A DNA stretch of 15,538 nt from Oscillospiraceae bacterium (GTDB lineage: Bacteria; Bacillota; Clostridia; Oscillospirales; Ruminococcaceae): the NCBI GenBank assembly GCA_900768705.1, contig CAAGEB010000057.1, positions 1 to 15,538 on the forward strand. Reading direction: 5' to 3'. The notes beneath the pieces are model-generated. The model saw only the letters and a program-made list of their open reading frames with translations, was not told where the DNA came from and searched no databases. Numbering within the stretch: position 1 is the stretch's first letter; each line of letters opens with the position of its first letter. Of the stretch, positions 1-8,198 are shown one piece after another. A program made the position numbers and the translations under genes.

Positions 1-1
1 G

Positions 2-54
2 AAGCGAAAGCCCAAAGTGACGGCACGGACGCCGTCGCTACAAAGCTTTCGCTT
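2..54. repeat. Long two-part palindrome (stem-loop)
   Basis: An outer perfect 10-bp arm pair (AAGCGAAAGC at 2-11, GCTTTCGCTT at 45-54) encloses an inner 9-bp pair (AGTGACGGC at 16-24, GCCGTCGCT at 31-39, one T-G wobble) with loop ACGGAC. No T-run follows on either strand, so it is not an ordinary terminator. It may be a dispersed palindromic repeat or the 3' structure of an upstream transcript. I see no gene in 1-307 apart from this and the rubrerythrin promoter. Confidence 0.6.
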
Positions 55-245
55 GTTGACAGAAGCAGACGGCGTGCACTGCTGATTTTATCTCAAACAA
101 GGTTTTTAGAGGTGACCTTTAGTAACGATATTTCAAATTCAATAGGGCAGTACAGCGCAATATAGTTTCAAAATCCGAAAATCAATAACATATCCAAACA
201 TCGCAAAAGCCCCATTCCGAAAATCCCATAAAATTTTTTCAGAAT

Positions 246-277
246 TTCACACAAATTCAAAAAAAATCTGCTATAAT
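246..277 (+). promoter_or_regulatory. Promoter of the rubrerythrin gene
   Basis: A perfect -10 box TATAAT lies at 272-277, about 30 bases before the start codon. There is no clear -35 box at ideal spacing (TTCACA at 246 is too far upstream). The A/T-rich tract between may compensate, or an activator may be needed. The ribosome binding site AAGGAGG is at 294-300. Confidence 0.6.
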
Positions 278-307
278 GGAAATATCAAAAAACAAGGAGG
301 AAATCTT

Positions 308-844
308 ATGAGCAAGTACGCAGGAACCCAGACCGAGAAAAATCTTCAGGCAGCCTTTGCCGGCGAATCCGAAGCACGGAACAAATATACCTACTTTGCT
401 TCCGTTGCAAAAAAGGAGGGCTACGAACAGATTTCCGCTCTGTTCCAGAAAACCGCCGACAACGAAAAAGAACACGCTAAAATGTGGTTCAAGGAGCTTT
501 CAGGAATCGGAAACACCGCCGAAAACCTTGCTGCCGCCGCCGACGGCGAAAACTACGAATGGACGGATATGTACGAGGGCTTTGCAAAAACCGCCGAGGC
601 GGAGGGCTTCCCCGAGCTGGCTGCAAAATTCCGTATGGTTGCCGCAATCGAAAAGAGCCACGAGGAGCGTTACAGAGCGCTTCTGAAAAATGTGGAAACT
701 GCCGCCGTATTCGAGAAGAGCGAGGTTAAGGTTTGGGAGTGCCGCAACTGCGGACATATTGTGGTAGGAACAAAAGCACCCGATGTCTGCCCCGTCTGCA
801 ATCACCCCCGGAGCTATTTTGAAATCCACGCAGAGAATTATTAA
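308..844 (+). CDS. rbr: Rubrerythrin
   Basis: This is a cytosolic non-haem iron protein that reduces hydrogen peroxide in anaerobes. The N-terminal part (about residues 1-135) is a ferritin-like four-helix diiron domain with typical ligand motifs: E20 in the GESEAR segment, E53 and H56 in the NEKEH segment, E115 and H118 in the IEKSHEE segment. The C-terminal part is a rubredoxin-like iron site with C145, C148, C161 and C164 (CRNCG and CPVC). At 178 residues it is slightly shorter than the classic 190-residue form. The start is supported by AAGGAGG seven bases upstream. It is monocistronic, with its own promoter and a strong terminator. The family assignment is firm; the physiological electron donor cannot be read from this window. 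Confidence 0.96.
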   Translation: MSKYAGTQTEKNLQAAFAGESEARNKYTYFASVAKKEGYEQISALFQKTADNEKEHAKMWFKELSGIGNTAENLAAAADGENYEWTDMYEGFAKTAEAEGFPELAAKFRMVAAIEKSHEERYRALLKNVETAAVFEKSEVKVWECRNCGHIVVGTKAPDVCPVCNHPRSYFEIHAENY

Positions 845-872
845 TCGGTTGTTCGTATCATAACAGCATAAC

Positions 873-906
873 AGCCCCCGCTCTTCAAAGGACGGGGGCT
901 ATTTTT
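873..906 (+). terminator. Rho-independent terminator of the rubrerythrin gene
   Basis: A perfect 8-bp GC-rich stem (AGCCCCCG at 873-880, CGGGGGCT at 893-900) with a 12-base loop is followed by ATTTTT at 901-906. The T-run is present only on the plus strand, though the stem may also help stop the convergent speE transcript. Confidence 0.9.
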
Positions 907-916
907 CGGTTCGTTG

Positions 917-1774
917 TTATGACTGCTTAGTCTCACGGAGAACATCCCGCACATTGTTCGGCAAAGCAAAGCACCCGCTGTGTACATACTGATTATAATA
1001 CCTTGTGCGAAGCCCCTGCGCCAGCCACCAATCCGCATGCTGATCCTTTACCGGATGATACTTCTTTGAAGCAAAACCAAACAGCCAATGTCCCGACGGA
1101 TAGGTGGGAATGTGTGCCTGATATACCAGAGCAGTCGGGAAAAAGCTCTTTATCCTGCTGTGCGCCCGCTTCATAGCCATTGCATACTCGTCGTAGAAGG
1201 TGCTTTCATGCTGATTTACCAGTATTCCGTCCTCCACCAGTGCCTTGTAGCAGTTTCCGTAAAACTCCTTGGTAAACAAGCCCTCTCCGGGGCCAAAGGG
1301 ATCGGTGGAATCCACGATAATCAAATCGTATTCGTTTTCCGCACCACGGACAAATTTCAATCCGTCCTCATAATAAATCGTAACTCTCGGATCTCCCAGA
1401 CTGCAGGCGGTCTGCGGAAGATACTCACGGCAAAGCTCCACAACACGGCGGTCAATTTCCACCATATCAATATGCTCAATGCTCTTGAAGCGGCAAAGCT
1501 CTCTTATTGTTCCGCCGTCCCCTGCGCCGATAACCAGCACCCGCTTTATATCCGGATTTACCGCCATAGGCACATGAGTTATCATTTCGTGGTAAATATA
1601 TTCGTCCTTTTCGGTGAGCATAAGGTATCCGTCCAGCACAAGAATTCTGCCCAGCTCCACGCTGTCCAGAATGTCTATTTTCTGAAACTCGCTCTGCTCC
1701 GAAACCAGATGCTGCTTAATCTTAATCGAAAACTTAACACTGTCCGTATGATTTTCCGTAAACCAAAGCTCCAT
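917..1774 (-). CDS. speE: Spermidine synthase (polyamine aminopropyltransferase)
   Basis: It transfers the aminopropyl group of decarboxylated S-adenosylmethionine to an amine acceptor, classically putrescine to give spermidine. The 285-residue length is typical. An N-terminal beta-strand domain (WFTENH start, residues 1-60) precedes a Rossmann-type fold. The nucleotide-binding loop is GAGDGG at 83-88, where many relatives have GGGDGG. The signature DSTDP gives the predicted catalytic aspartates D155 and D158. The start has AAAGGAG seven bases upstream. It is the last gene of a minus-strand operon with speD and a PLP decarboxylase, 94 bp beyond the latter. The acceptor amine (putrescine, agmatine or cadaverine) cannot be decided from sequence alone. 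Confidence 0.93.
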   Translation of the reverse strand: MELWFTENHTDSVKFSIKIKQHLVSEQSEFQKIDILDSVELGRILVLDGYLMLTEKDEYIYHEMITHVPMAVNPDIKRVLVIGAGDGGTIRELCRFKSIEHIDMVEIDRRVVELCREYLPQTACSLGDPRVTIYYEDGLKFVRGAENEYDLIIVDSTDPFGPGEGLFTKEFYGNCYKALVEDGILVNQHESTFYDEYAMAMKRAHSRIKSFFPTALVYQAHIPTYPSGHWLFGFASKKYHPVKDQHADWWLAQGLRTRYYNQYVHSGCFALPNNVRDVLRETKQS

Positions 1775-1868
1775 TGCGTTACTCCTTTATCCGATCGGGC
1801 TGAGCTTATCACGGTAGAATTCAAGTGCAGCGTTATTCGACGCCGGTTAATTTTTCCGTTCTTTCGGC

Positions 1869-3314
1869 TTATTTCACCACCTCGAGATATTCCACATTCA
1901 TATCCCGACAGCCGGTAAGACTGCAGCCCTTTTCTTTCGCAAAAGCTATATAATCAAGAATATCTTTTGTAATACGCTCTCCCGGGGCAAGTATGGGTAT
2001 TCCCGGCGGGTAACACATCACAAACTCCGCCGCCACTCTTCCCGCAGTCTCTCCGATTGGCAAAGAAACCGCATCGGAATAGAAAGCCTGCTGCGGCGGC
2101 ATCTCCACAATGGGATTAATATACTCATGGTCGTAAAGTCCCTTGGGCGAACGGCCGTAAAGCCGCTTTATCTCCGAAAGCGCACCGATAAGCCTTTCTA
2201 TTTCCAATGCTCTGTCGCCGCCTGTAATAATCGCCAGAATATTTCCAATGTCGCCGAACTCTATCTGTATTCCGTATTCGTCACGGAGCAGGTCATAAAC
2301 CTCAATTCCCGCCAGACCCATAGCTCTTGTATGAACAGACAGCTTTGTGGTGTCGAATGCGTAAAACTCCCGCCCGTTGCAAAGCTCGTTTCCAAAAGCG
2401 TAATAACCGCCGATTGTATTAATCTCACGGCGTGCATATTCGGCGAACTCTACCGTCTTTGCATAAAATTCTCTGCCGTTCAGTGCCAGATTCTGCCTTG
2501 CCAGATCCAGCGAAACCATCAGCAGATAGCTTGCGCTGGTGGTCTGGGTCAGATTGATTATCTGCCGTACATAGTCGGCGTTTACCGTATCCGCCATCAG
2601 CAGCAGTGCGCTCTGGGTAAGGCTTCCGCCGGTTTTATGCACCGAAACCGCCGCCATATCCGCACCGCAGCTCATTCCGGATGGCGGAAGATTTTCTCCG
2701 AAATAGAAATGGGTTCCGTGGGCTTCGTCGCAAAGCACCTTCAGACCGTATCTGTGGGCAATTTCCGTAATTTTTTTCAGATCGGAGCAAATTCCGTAAT
2801 AGGTGGGATTGTTTACCAACACCGCCTTGGCGTCGGGATTGGCTTTTATCGCCGCCTCCACTTCCTCTGCGGTCATTCCGAGAGGAATACCAAGCTCGCT
2901 GTTCACTCCGGGATTTACATAAACCGGCACTGCACCGCATACAACCAATGCGTTTATTGCGCTGCGGTGAACATTTCTCGGAAGAATAATTTTCTCCCCC
3001 GCCTTGCAGACGGACATTACCATTGCCTGAACCGCTCCGGTAGCACCGTTTACGATAAAGAAGGAATTTGCCGCACCGAAAGCGTCGGCGGCAAGCTCCT
3101 GAGCTTCCTTGATAACCGAAACCGGATGACAGAGATTATCCAGAGGCTTCATGGAATTGACATCGTTTTTCAGGCAGTCCGCACCGAGAAACTCAGTGAG
3201 AATTCTGTTTCCTCTGCCGCCCTTGTGACCGGGTACATCGAAAGGCACCACCCGATCCAGCTTATGTGCTTTCATTGCCTCGTAAAGAGGCGCACGGCTC
3301 TGGTCAAGCTTCAT
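1869..3314 (-). CDS. speA: PLP-dependent Orn/Lys/Arg decarboxylase, probably arginine decarboxylase
   Basis: This is a fold-type I basic amino-acid decarboxylase of the Bacillus SpeA/YaaO kind, at 481 residues close to the usual length. The N-terminus has the characteristic VPFDVPGHKGG segment (residues 23-33). The PLP site is recognisable: DEAH at 196-199, whose aspartate should contact the pyridine nitrogen, and SVHKTGG with K227 as the predicted Schiff-base lysine. The C-terminal part carries the CYPPGIPILAPGE segment usual for the family. It lies 15 bp downstream of speD and 94 bp upstream of speE, which makes a polyamine role near certain. Arginine to agmatine is the likeliest reaction, but lysine or ornithine cannot be excluded. 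No agmatinase or agmatine deiminase lies in this window. Confidence 0.85.
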   Translation of the reverse strand: MKLDQSRAPLYEAMKAHKLDRVVPFDVPGHKGGRGNRILTEFLGADCLKNDVNSMKPLDNLCHPVSVIKEAQELAADAFGAANSFFIVNGATGAVQAMVMSVCKAGEKIILPRNVHRSAINALVVCGAVPVYVNPGVNSELGIPLGMTAEEVEAAIKANPDAKAVLVNNPTYYGICSDLKKITEIAHRYGLKVLCDEAHGTHFYFGENLPPSGMSCGADMAAVSVHKTGGSLTQSALLLMADTVNADYVRQIINLTQTTSASYLLMVSLDLARQNLALNGREFYAKTVEFAEYARREINTIGGYYAFGNELCNGREFYAFDTTKLSVHTRAMGLAGIEVYDLLRDEYGIQIEFGDIGNILAIITGGDRALEIERLIGALSEIKRLYGRSPKGLYDHEYINPIVEMPPQQAFYSDAVSLPIGETAGRVAAEFVMCYPPGIPILAPGERITKDILDYIAFAKEKGCSLTGCRDMNVEYLEVVK

Positions 3315-3329
3315 TTCGTCAGTCCTCTT

Positions 3330-4160
3330 TCAGCCGTAAATATTCATGCCGCTGAAAATCTCAATCATTTCACGGCGAAGATCGTTGGTTATTCTCAGCC
3401 GTTCCTGCGGGTGAACTTCATAGGCGTCGGTATTGAAAAGGTAATTCTGCAGCTCTATTTCCTTAATAAGCATTTTAGTGTGGAAAATATTGGATTGATA
3501 TACATTCACATCCATTGCGTCATATTTGGTGAGGGTTTCCGGATTAATAAATTCCTGAATGGAGGTCATAGGCTTATCCATAAAGCATTTTTTGCCGGAA
3601 ACATCCCGTGTAAATCCCCGCACACGGTAATCTATGATAATAATGTCCGAATCAAAGGAACCGATAAGATAATCCAGCGTATTCAGCGGAGAAATCTCCC
3701 CGCAGGTTGCAACATCTATATCCACACGGAAGGTGGAAATAGCCTTGTCCGGATGATACTCGGGAAAGGTGTGAACAGTGATATGGCTCTTGTCCAGATG
3801 GGCGTGAACGGCGCAGCCGTTGGGCTGGAGGTTGTTGGAATTGTTGGAAAAATAGCCCATACCCTTATTGCAGGATTCGTCAATATGGGAAGGGTCAATG
3901 CTGCCCTCGGCGAAAAGCACATTGACGGAGGCACCCTGAGGGTCATAGTCCTGCTTGGATATATTGAGAACCGTTGCACCGATTTTATTGGTGACATCGC
4001 AGAGTATTCCCGTCAGTCGTTCGGAATTATACTGCTCATCGATATAGGCGATATAATCCTTTTGTTCACGCTCGCTTTTGGCGTAGCAGATATCGTATAT
4101 ATTAAAGCTCAGCGTCTTTGTGAGATTATTGAAACCATAAAGAGCCAGTTTTTTATCCAA
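3330..4160 (-). CDS. speD: S-adenosylmethionine decarboxylase proenzyme (E. coli type)
   Basis: It decarboxylates S-adenosylmethionine to the aminopropyl donor used by SpeE. The protein is a proenzyme that cleaves itself to make a pyruvoyl cofactor. At 276 residues it follows the long E. coli-type pattern from end to end: GFNNLTKTLSF at the N-terminus, DICYAK, QDYDPQGASV, and the HLDKSHITVHT processing site with cleavage expected between K124 and S125. The DYRVRGFTRD segment and a C-terminal NIFHTKMLIKE segment also match. The start is TTG, chosen because the next residues align with the E. coli N-terminus and an AGAGGGGG sequence lies nine bases upstream. It is the first gene of the operon, with its own promoter at 4254-4282. 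Confidence 0.95.
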   Translation of the reverse strand: MDKKLALYGFNNLTKTLSFNIYDICYAKSEREQKDYIAYIDEQYNSERLTGILCDVTNKIGATVLNISKQDYDPQGASVNVLFAEGSIDPSHIDESCNKGMGYFSNNSNNLQPNGCAVHAHLDKSHITVHTFPEYHPDKAISTFRVDIDVATCGEISPLNTLDYLIGSFDSDIIIIDYRVRGFTRDVSGKKCFMDKPMTSIQEFINPETLTKYDAMDVNVYQSNIFHTKMLIKEIELQNYLFNTDAYEVHPQERLRITNDLRREMIEIFSGMNIYG

Positions 4161-4253
4161 TTATACAAACCCCCTCTGAAGCCGTTCAAGGCAAATTTTT
4201 ATCGAAAGCCGCTCCGAAAGCTCTCGGCTGCGGTACTTTTACAGTCAGAAATA

Positions 4254-4282
4254 ATTATATCATATTCTGTTGTATTTTGCAA
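4254..4282 (-). promoter_or_regulatory. Promoter of the speD-speA-speE operon
   Basis: On the minus strand, TTGCAA (4282-4277), a 17-bp spacer and TATAAT (4259-4254) form a near-consensus housekeeping promoter. The predicted leader is about 85 nt and contains short inverted segments (CCGA...TCGG). I do not recognise a known riboswitch in it. Confidence 0.75.
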
Positions 4283-4305
4283 TGGGTTTTTGAAAAATTT
4301 TGCTG

Positions 4306-4333
4306 TTGCAAAATCAAAAAAATATGCTATAAT
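4306..4333 (+). promoter_or_regulatory. Promoter of the P-loop gene, divergent from speD
   Basis: TTGCAA at 4306-4311, a 16-bp spacer and TATAAT at 4328-4333. The same TTGCAA hexamer serves as -35 box of the divergent speD promoter 24 bases away, so the two promoters are nearly back to back. Confidence 0.75.
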
Positions 4334-4374
4334 ATATATGTTAAGAAAAAGATACAAAGGAGACATTCGGAAGT

Positions 4375-4962
4375 ATGGAAAAAAAGCTTATTCTGGTAAC
4401 ATCACCGCCTGCCTGCGGAAAAACATTCATATCAAAGGAGCTTTCAAAGAGGATCAAGAACATTGTGTACCTTGACAAGGACACTCTGATTCCGCTTTCA
4501 AAGCAGATTTTTGCCGTTGCAAATCAGCCCTACAACCGCAGCAGCGATTTTTTTGAGGAGCATATCCGCAACTACGAATACGAATGTATAGTGGATCTGG
4601 CAATGGAAGCTCTTGATTATAACGATACGGTGCTGATAAACGCCCCGTTTACAAGAGAAATACGGGACACGGAATATATGAACGCTCTGAAAAAGCAGCT
4701 GGCTGAAAAGGGAGCGGTGCTTAAAGTCATCTGGGTGGAAACCTCGCCCGAGATTGTTCATCAGCGTATGATAAAACGCAATTCCGACCGTGACACCTGG
4801 AAGCTGGCTCACTGGGACGAGTATATTGCGGGCTGCAATTTTGCTATTCCCGAAAATCTTCACGACCCGAAGAACAAGGGAGATCTGATAATTTTCAAAA
4901 ACAACAACGACGAGGAATTTGAGCAGTCAATGAAAAATTGTCTGGAGCTGCTGGGACAGTAA
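4375..4962 (+). CDS. P-loop nucleotide-binding protein, predicted small kinase or ATPase
   Basis: A 195-residue protein with a Walker A-like loop near its N-terminus (SPPACGKT, residues 10-17; the usual first glycine is serine). A hydrophobic strand ending in NAPF (about residues 88-92) and an IWVETSPEIVHQRMIKR stretch resemble the lid and base-binding parts of small-molecule kinases and zeta-toxin-like or shikimate-kinase-like P-loop proteins. I cannot name the substrate. AAAGGAG lies 12 bases before the start, a longer spacing than ideal. It is transcribed divergently from the polyamine operon. Its last 19 bases recur at 7944-7962 beyond the restriction-modification gene. No terminator is obvious before the convergent gene that ends 53 bp away. 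Confidence 0.75.
   Translation: MEKKLILVTSPPACGKTFISKELSKRIKNIVYLDKDTLIPLSKQIFAVANQPYNRSSDFFEEHIRNYEYECIVDLAMEALDYNDTVLINAPFTREIRDTEYMNALKKQLAEKGAVLKVIWVETSPEIVHQRMIKRNSDRDTWKLAHWDEYIAGCNFAIPENLHDPKNKGDLIIFKNNNDEEFEQSMKNCLELLGQ
4944..4962 (+). repeat. 19-bp direct repeat, copy 1 (3' end of the P-loop gene)
   Basis: GGAGCTGCTGGGACAGTAA, ending in the stop codon of the P-loop gene. It matches 7944-7962 at 17 of 19 positions. The two copies begin exactly 3000 bp apart and flank the restriction-modification gene. Confidence 0.7.
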
Positions 4963-5014
4963 ATAATTCCTCGCCTGCATATTATCGATACCGTTATACC
5001 ATTAAATTTTTTAT

Positions 5015-7813
5015 TTAAGGATTTACTGTTTCAAGGTTATTTTTTCCGCAATTTTTCTCTGTCATCCTACTGTACATCTTCATCAACTCCGCCACGCACT
5101 CGCTCTCCGAAATTTTCTTATCGAAGCCATAGGCTGCCATAACTGCGAAATCATTTGCATGGTGAGCTTTACGGAGCTCGGGCGGCATTGTAAGCTCGTC
5201 ATAGAGGTCGGCAAGAGAGCAGTCGGGAAAAAGCGCCCGGGCGTCAAGAATAGCCTGTGCGGTCTGCTCGATATTTGATTTCTGTTCGGGGGTGGGAGTG
5301 CACCAGGGGAAGTTGTTGTAGACGATGTCTTTGGAATAGCGGTAGTCGCTTTTCATTCTTCCGCATACTGTTCGTACCCAAGCCATATGAACATTTGAAG
5401 TAAGAACGCCGAAGTGATATAGGCTTGCATTTGGAATAATAAACACAAGATCACTACTCAACACATCTGGATCAATATATCCAATAGGTATATATCTTCT
5501 TCTTTCCGAAGAAACCTTTGGAATTACAATATAGCTTTCTGTTGGTATATTAGTGGTTGCAAAATCTAAAGGATAATTTGCTAATTTTTTTGTAGACGCT
5601 CTGTTACTGCTTTCTCTAAACTCTTTTACCGCATTTACACGCTTCATACATTCAGGAAGTTTTCTTAATTCCGCAGGATTGCAATTTTTTAAGTACAGAC
5701 AATATCTATAAAATCTATTTATAAATTCTTGTGAGCCAATCCATGGTCTAAACCATTTTTCTGAATTTGGCTCTTTTTTGATAAATTCAGCCTTTTCTTC
5801 TTCTGTAAATAAATAATAACCACCATCAAGCGGCATATTTCCAATTCCAATTTCCGGAACATCTGAAATTGCTTTTTTTCTGCTATCAATTACTACATCA
5901 TCTGCTTCAACCAAATACCCGTTGATATTATTAACAACCTTTATAACTCCGTTATCAAATAACCGCTTCGCTGCATTATTCTGTGCTATACTAAATCCGA
6001 CAATTACACAATGAACGTGTGCTTTAATACTTGCTTCGCTGTCCCAGATAAATGTTCTGTGTGCAAAATCTATATGCACGCCGTTTTCAAAAAGGTTTTT
6101 CCAAAGAATTGCAACCTGTTCGCCCTGTGTTATGGAATTTGTTGAAACAAGTGCCGTTCTGATCGATGTGCCTGTCATCATATCGGCGGCTTTTTTGTAC
6201 CAACAGGAAACATAATCAAGATTGCCGTTATTTTTCACGCCGTCAAAAATGGTAAACACATCATCTTTCTGCTCGGCTGACATTAACCTTGCCCCAACAA
6301 ACGGCGGATTGCCCATAATAAAGTTAAGCTCGTCCTTCGGAACAACGCTCTCCCAATCAATCCGCAAGGAATTGCCCTCAACAATATTGGCATAGGATTT
6401 CAACGGCAGAAATTTAAGCTTCATCTGCACGATTTCCTCGGTTTCTTTCATCATCTGACTTTCCGCTATCCACAATGCGGTTTTTGCAACAGTTACCGCA
6501 AAATCGTTTATCTCAATGCCGTAGAACTGTCCGATACTAACCTGAATAGGGCAATAATTGACATCGCCCAACACTCCCTGTTCGTGATAATACTCGTAAA
6601 TAATTTCATTTTCCAGTCTGCGCAGAGAGAGATAAGTTTCTGTCAGAAAATTTCCGGAACCGCAGGCAGGGTCAAGAAACTTCAAAGAAGCAAGCTTTTT
6701 CTGAAACTCATCAAGTTTCTTCATTCGGACATTTTCCTGTTTTGCCTCTTTAATAGTTTCAAATTCTGCACGAAGTTCGTCCATGAAAAGCGGATCAATA
6801 ACCTTATGAATGTTTTTGATTGATGTGTAGTGCATACCGCCGGTACGACGAGTTTCGGGGTTTAGCGTTGACTCGAAAACCGCACCAAAAATGGTAGGAC
6901 TGATAAGACTCCAGTCAAAATTCTCGCTTGCCTTTGTGAGCAAAAGGTCAAGAATTTCCTCATTGAAGTTTGGAATTTCAATATCCTCATCTTTAAACAG
7001 ACCGCCATTAACATAAGGGAATTCCGAAAGAATGGTTTCGTCATACGGGTCTCGCTTGTCATAGGGTGTATCAAGTATTTTAAACAGTTCAATCAAAGCC
7101 TTTCTGGCGTTCTCCACATCGAACTTTTTTAGATAACTGCGAAACATGCCATGTTTTTCAAAAATCCCCGCATCTTCGGCGTAAAGGCAGAAAACAAGCC
7201 GAACGCAAAGCTTATTAAGGCTTTTCAGGCTTTCATCGGAATTGGGATTTTTATACTGCTTTAATAATGAATTATAAAGCTTACCAACAAGCTCTCCCGC
7301 CTGTAAGGAAATCTCCGTTTCTTTTTTAATATGTTCATCACCTGTGTTGACAAGGAACTGCAACCGATAGTATTCTTTTGGAAGGTCTCTGAGAAGTATC
7401 TGTTCAGGCTCACCGTTGGGTTTTTCCATATCGTAAACAAGAAACTCGGAAAAATTACATATTACAATCCAGCGAGGACGCTGTGAATAAGGAAGCTCAG
7501 CAGCATATCGTTTAGCCTGCTGAAACGGAGAAAGCACAGAACCATCCGATTGCCTGATTCCCTTACGAAGATCTTTGCCAAGTCCTTTCTGCTCGATAAG
7601 TACATGGGTTGTGGGAATAAATCCGTCAATAAATGAAGTATGGTCAAGAGGTACCCGATCTTCAAACATGATAAATTCGGATATGTTTTCAACGCCGTAA
7701 ACATGTTCAAGCAAATCAATCCAGAATTTCTGAGATTCACCCTTTTCGTAGCCTCTGTCTTTCCAATATTCGGCAAACTTCTTTGCGGCGGATTTCTGTT
7801 CACTTGCAGTCAT
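5015..7813 (-). CDS. MmeI-like type IIL restriction-modification enzyme (single-chain nuclease plus adenine methyltransferase)
   Basis: A single 932-residue chain close in length to MmeI (919). Numbered from the chosen ATG, the nuclease site is D63-x10-E74-x-K76 near the N-terminus. The adenine-methyltransferase motifs are LDPACGSGNF (motif I, about 380-389) and NPPF (motif IV, about 502-505). A helical spacer lies between nuclease and methyltransferase, followed by the target-recognition region (about 600-830) and a C-terminal helical segment. Such enzymes modify one strand of an asymmetric site and cut about 20 bases away, defending against foreign DNA. I chose the ATG at 7813 because GGGGAG lies seven bases upstream; an ATG at 7828 and a TTG at 7840 lack this. 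It has no separate methylase or specificity gene nearby, as expected for this class. The recognition sequence cannot be predicted by eye. Confidence 0.88.
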   Translation of the reverse strand: MTASEQKSAAKKFAEYWKDRGYEKGESQKFWIDLLEHVYGVENISEFIMFEDRVPLDHTSFIDGFIPTTHVLIEQKGLGKDLRKGIRQSDGSVLSPFQQAKRYAAELPYSQRPRWIVICNFSEFLVYDMEKPNGEPEQILLRDLPKEYYRLQFLVNTGDEHIKKETEISLQAGELVGKLYNSLLKQYKNPNSDESLKSLNKLCVRLVFCLYAEDAGIFEKHGMFRSYLKKFDVENARKALIELFKILDTPYDKRDPYDETILSEFPYVNGGLFKDEDIEIPNFNEEILDLLLTKASENFDWSLISPTIFGAVFESTLNPETRRTGGMHYTSIKNIHKVIDPLFMDELRAEFETIKEAKQENVRMKKLDEFQKKLASLKFLDPACGSGNFLTETYLSLRRLENEIIYEYYHEQGVLGDVNYCPIQVSIGQFYGIEINDFAVTVAKTALWIAESQMMKETEEIVQMKLKFLPLKSYANIVEGNSLRIDWESVVPKDELNFIMGNPPFVGARLMSAEQKDDVFTIFDGVKNNGNLDYVSCWYKKAADMMTGTSIRTALVSTNSITQGEQVAILWKNLFENGVHIDFAHRTFIWDSEASIKAHVHCVIVGFSIAQNNAAKRLFDNGVIKVVNNINGYLVEADDVVIDSRKKAISDVPEIGIGNMPLDGGYYLFTEEEKAEFIKKEPNSEKWFRPWIGSQEFINRFYRYCLYLKNCNPAELRKLPECMKRVNAVKEFRESSNRASTKKLANYPLDFATTNIPTESYIVIPKVSSERRRYIPIGYIDPDVLSSDLVFIIPNASLYHFGVLTSNVHMAWVRTVCGRMKSDYRYSKDIVYNNFPWCTPTPEQKSNIEQTAQAILDARALFPDCSLADLYDELTMPPELRKAHHANDFAVMAAYGFDKKISESECVAELMKMYSRMTEKNCGKNNLETVNP

Positions 7814-7852
7814 AGTTTTTCTCCCCATAAAAATGTACAATTACTCGCTTTA

Positions 7853-7881
7853 ATTATAACATATTTCCTTACAAAAAACAA
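7853..7881 (-). promoter_or_regulatory. Promoter of the restriction-modification gene
   Basis: On the minus strand, TTGTTT (7881-7876), a 17-bp spacer and TATAAT (7858-7853), about 40 bases before the chosen start codon. Confidence 0.7.
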
Positions 7882-7943
7882 TTAGTTTTAAATCATTTTT
7901 CTGTATCCGAAAATGGAATAAACTTGCATTACTTTTATATTAT

Positions 7944-7962
7944 GGAGCTGCCGGGACAGTGA
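7944..7962 (+). repeat. 19-bp direct repeat, copy 2 (echo of the P-loop gene 3' end)
   Basis: GGAGCTGCCGGGACAGTGA matches 4944-4962 at 17 of 19 positions and again ends in a stop codon (TGA instead of TAA) in the same frame. No open reading frame leads into it, so it looks like a stranded 3' gene end. From here to 8147 I see no gene, only A-rich DNA and a short ATTAG-TTCG-CTAAT hairpin at 8090-8103. Confidence 0.6.
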
Positions 7963-8147
7963 GAATCGGCAGGGTGTAAAACACAAGCCGGAATAGCCGC
8001 TAATCCTTTCGGGGATGAAATAGAAGTGTACAGAGAAATTTGAAAATAAAAAGAAAATTCGTTGAGTTTTCAAAAAGAGAGTTGGCGCCATTAGTTCGCT
8101 AATTATAGTGACCAATCATTAAACACGCTTTCAGCTTACATATTTTT

Positions 8148-8176
8148 ATGCTCTGCTTTCAGGCAGGGCATTTTTT
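8148..8176 (+). terminator. Orphan rho-independent terminator
   Basis: A 9-bp stem (ATGCTCTGC at 8148-8156, GCAGGGCAT at 8163-8171, one T-G wobble) with a 6-base loop runs into TTTTTT at 8171-8176. No plus-strand gene precedes it. A possible weak promoter (TTGGCG at 8082, 16 bp, TATAGT at 8104) would give a transcript of only about 60 nt. It may instead end a transcript from before the element was inserted. Confidence 0.7.
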
Positions 8177-8198
8177 ATTGTGCAGAAGCTACAAGAAG

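Noticed and set aside
1088..1918. 276-codon plus-strand frame opposite speE
   Set aside because: It is antisense to a clear spermidine synthase and has no family resemblance.
4161..4247. Riboswitch in the speD leader
   Set aside because: The leader has only small imperfect hairpins and no motif of a known SAM, preQ1 or other riboswitch that I can recognise.
2127..4475. Long plus-strand open frame of 782 codons across the polyamine operon
   Set aside because: It is the antisense of the decarboxylase and speD genes, whose minus-strand products match well-known families with conserved active sites. The plus-strand product is low in recognisable pattern and lacks a sensible ribosome binding site.
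7888..8115. 75-codon minus-strand frame upstream of the restriction-modification gene
   Set aside because: It overlaps the direct repeat and has no ribosome binding site or family resemblance.
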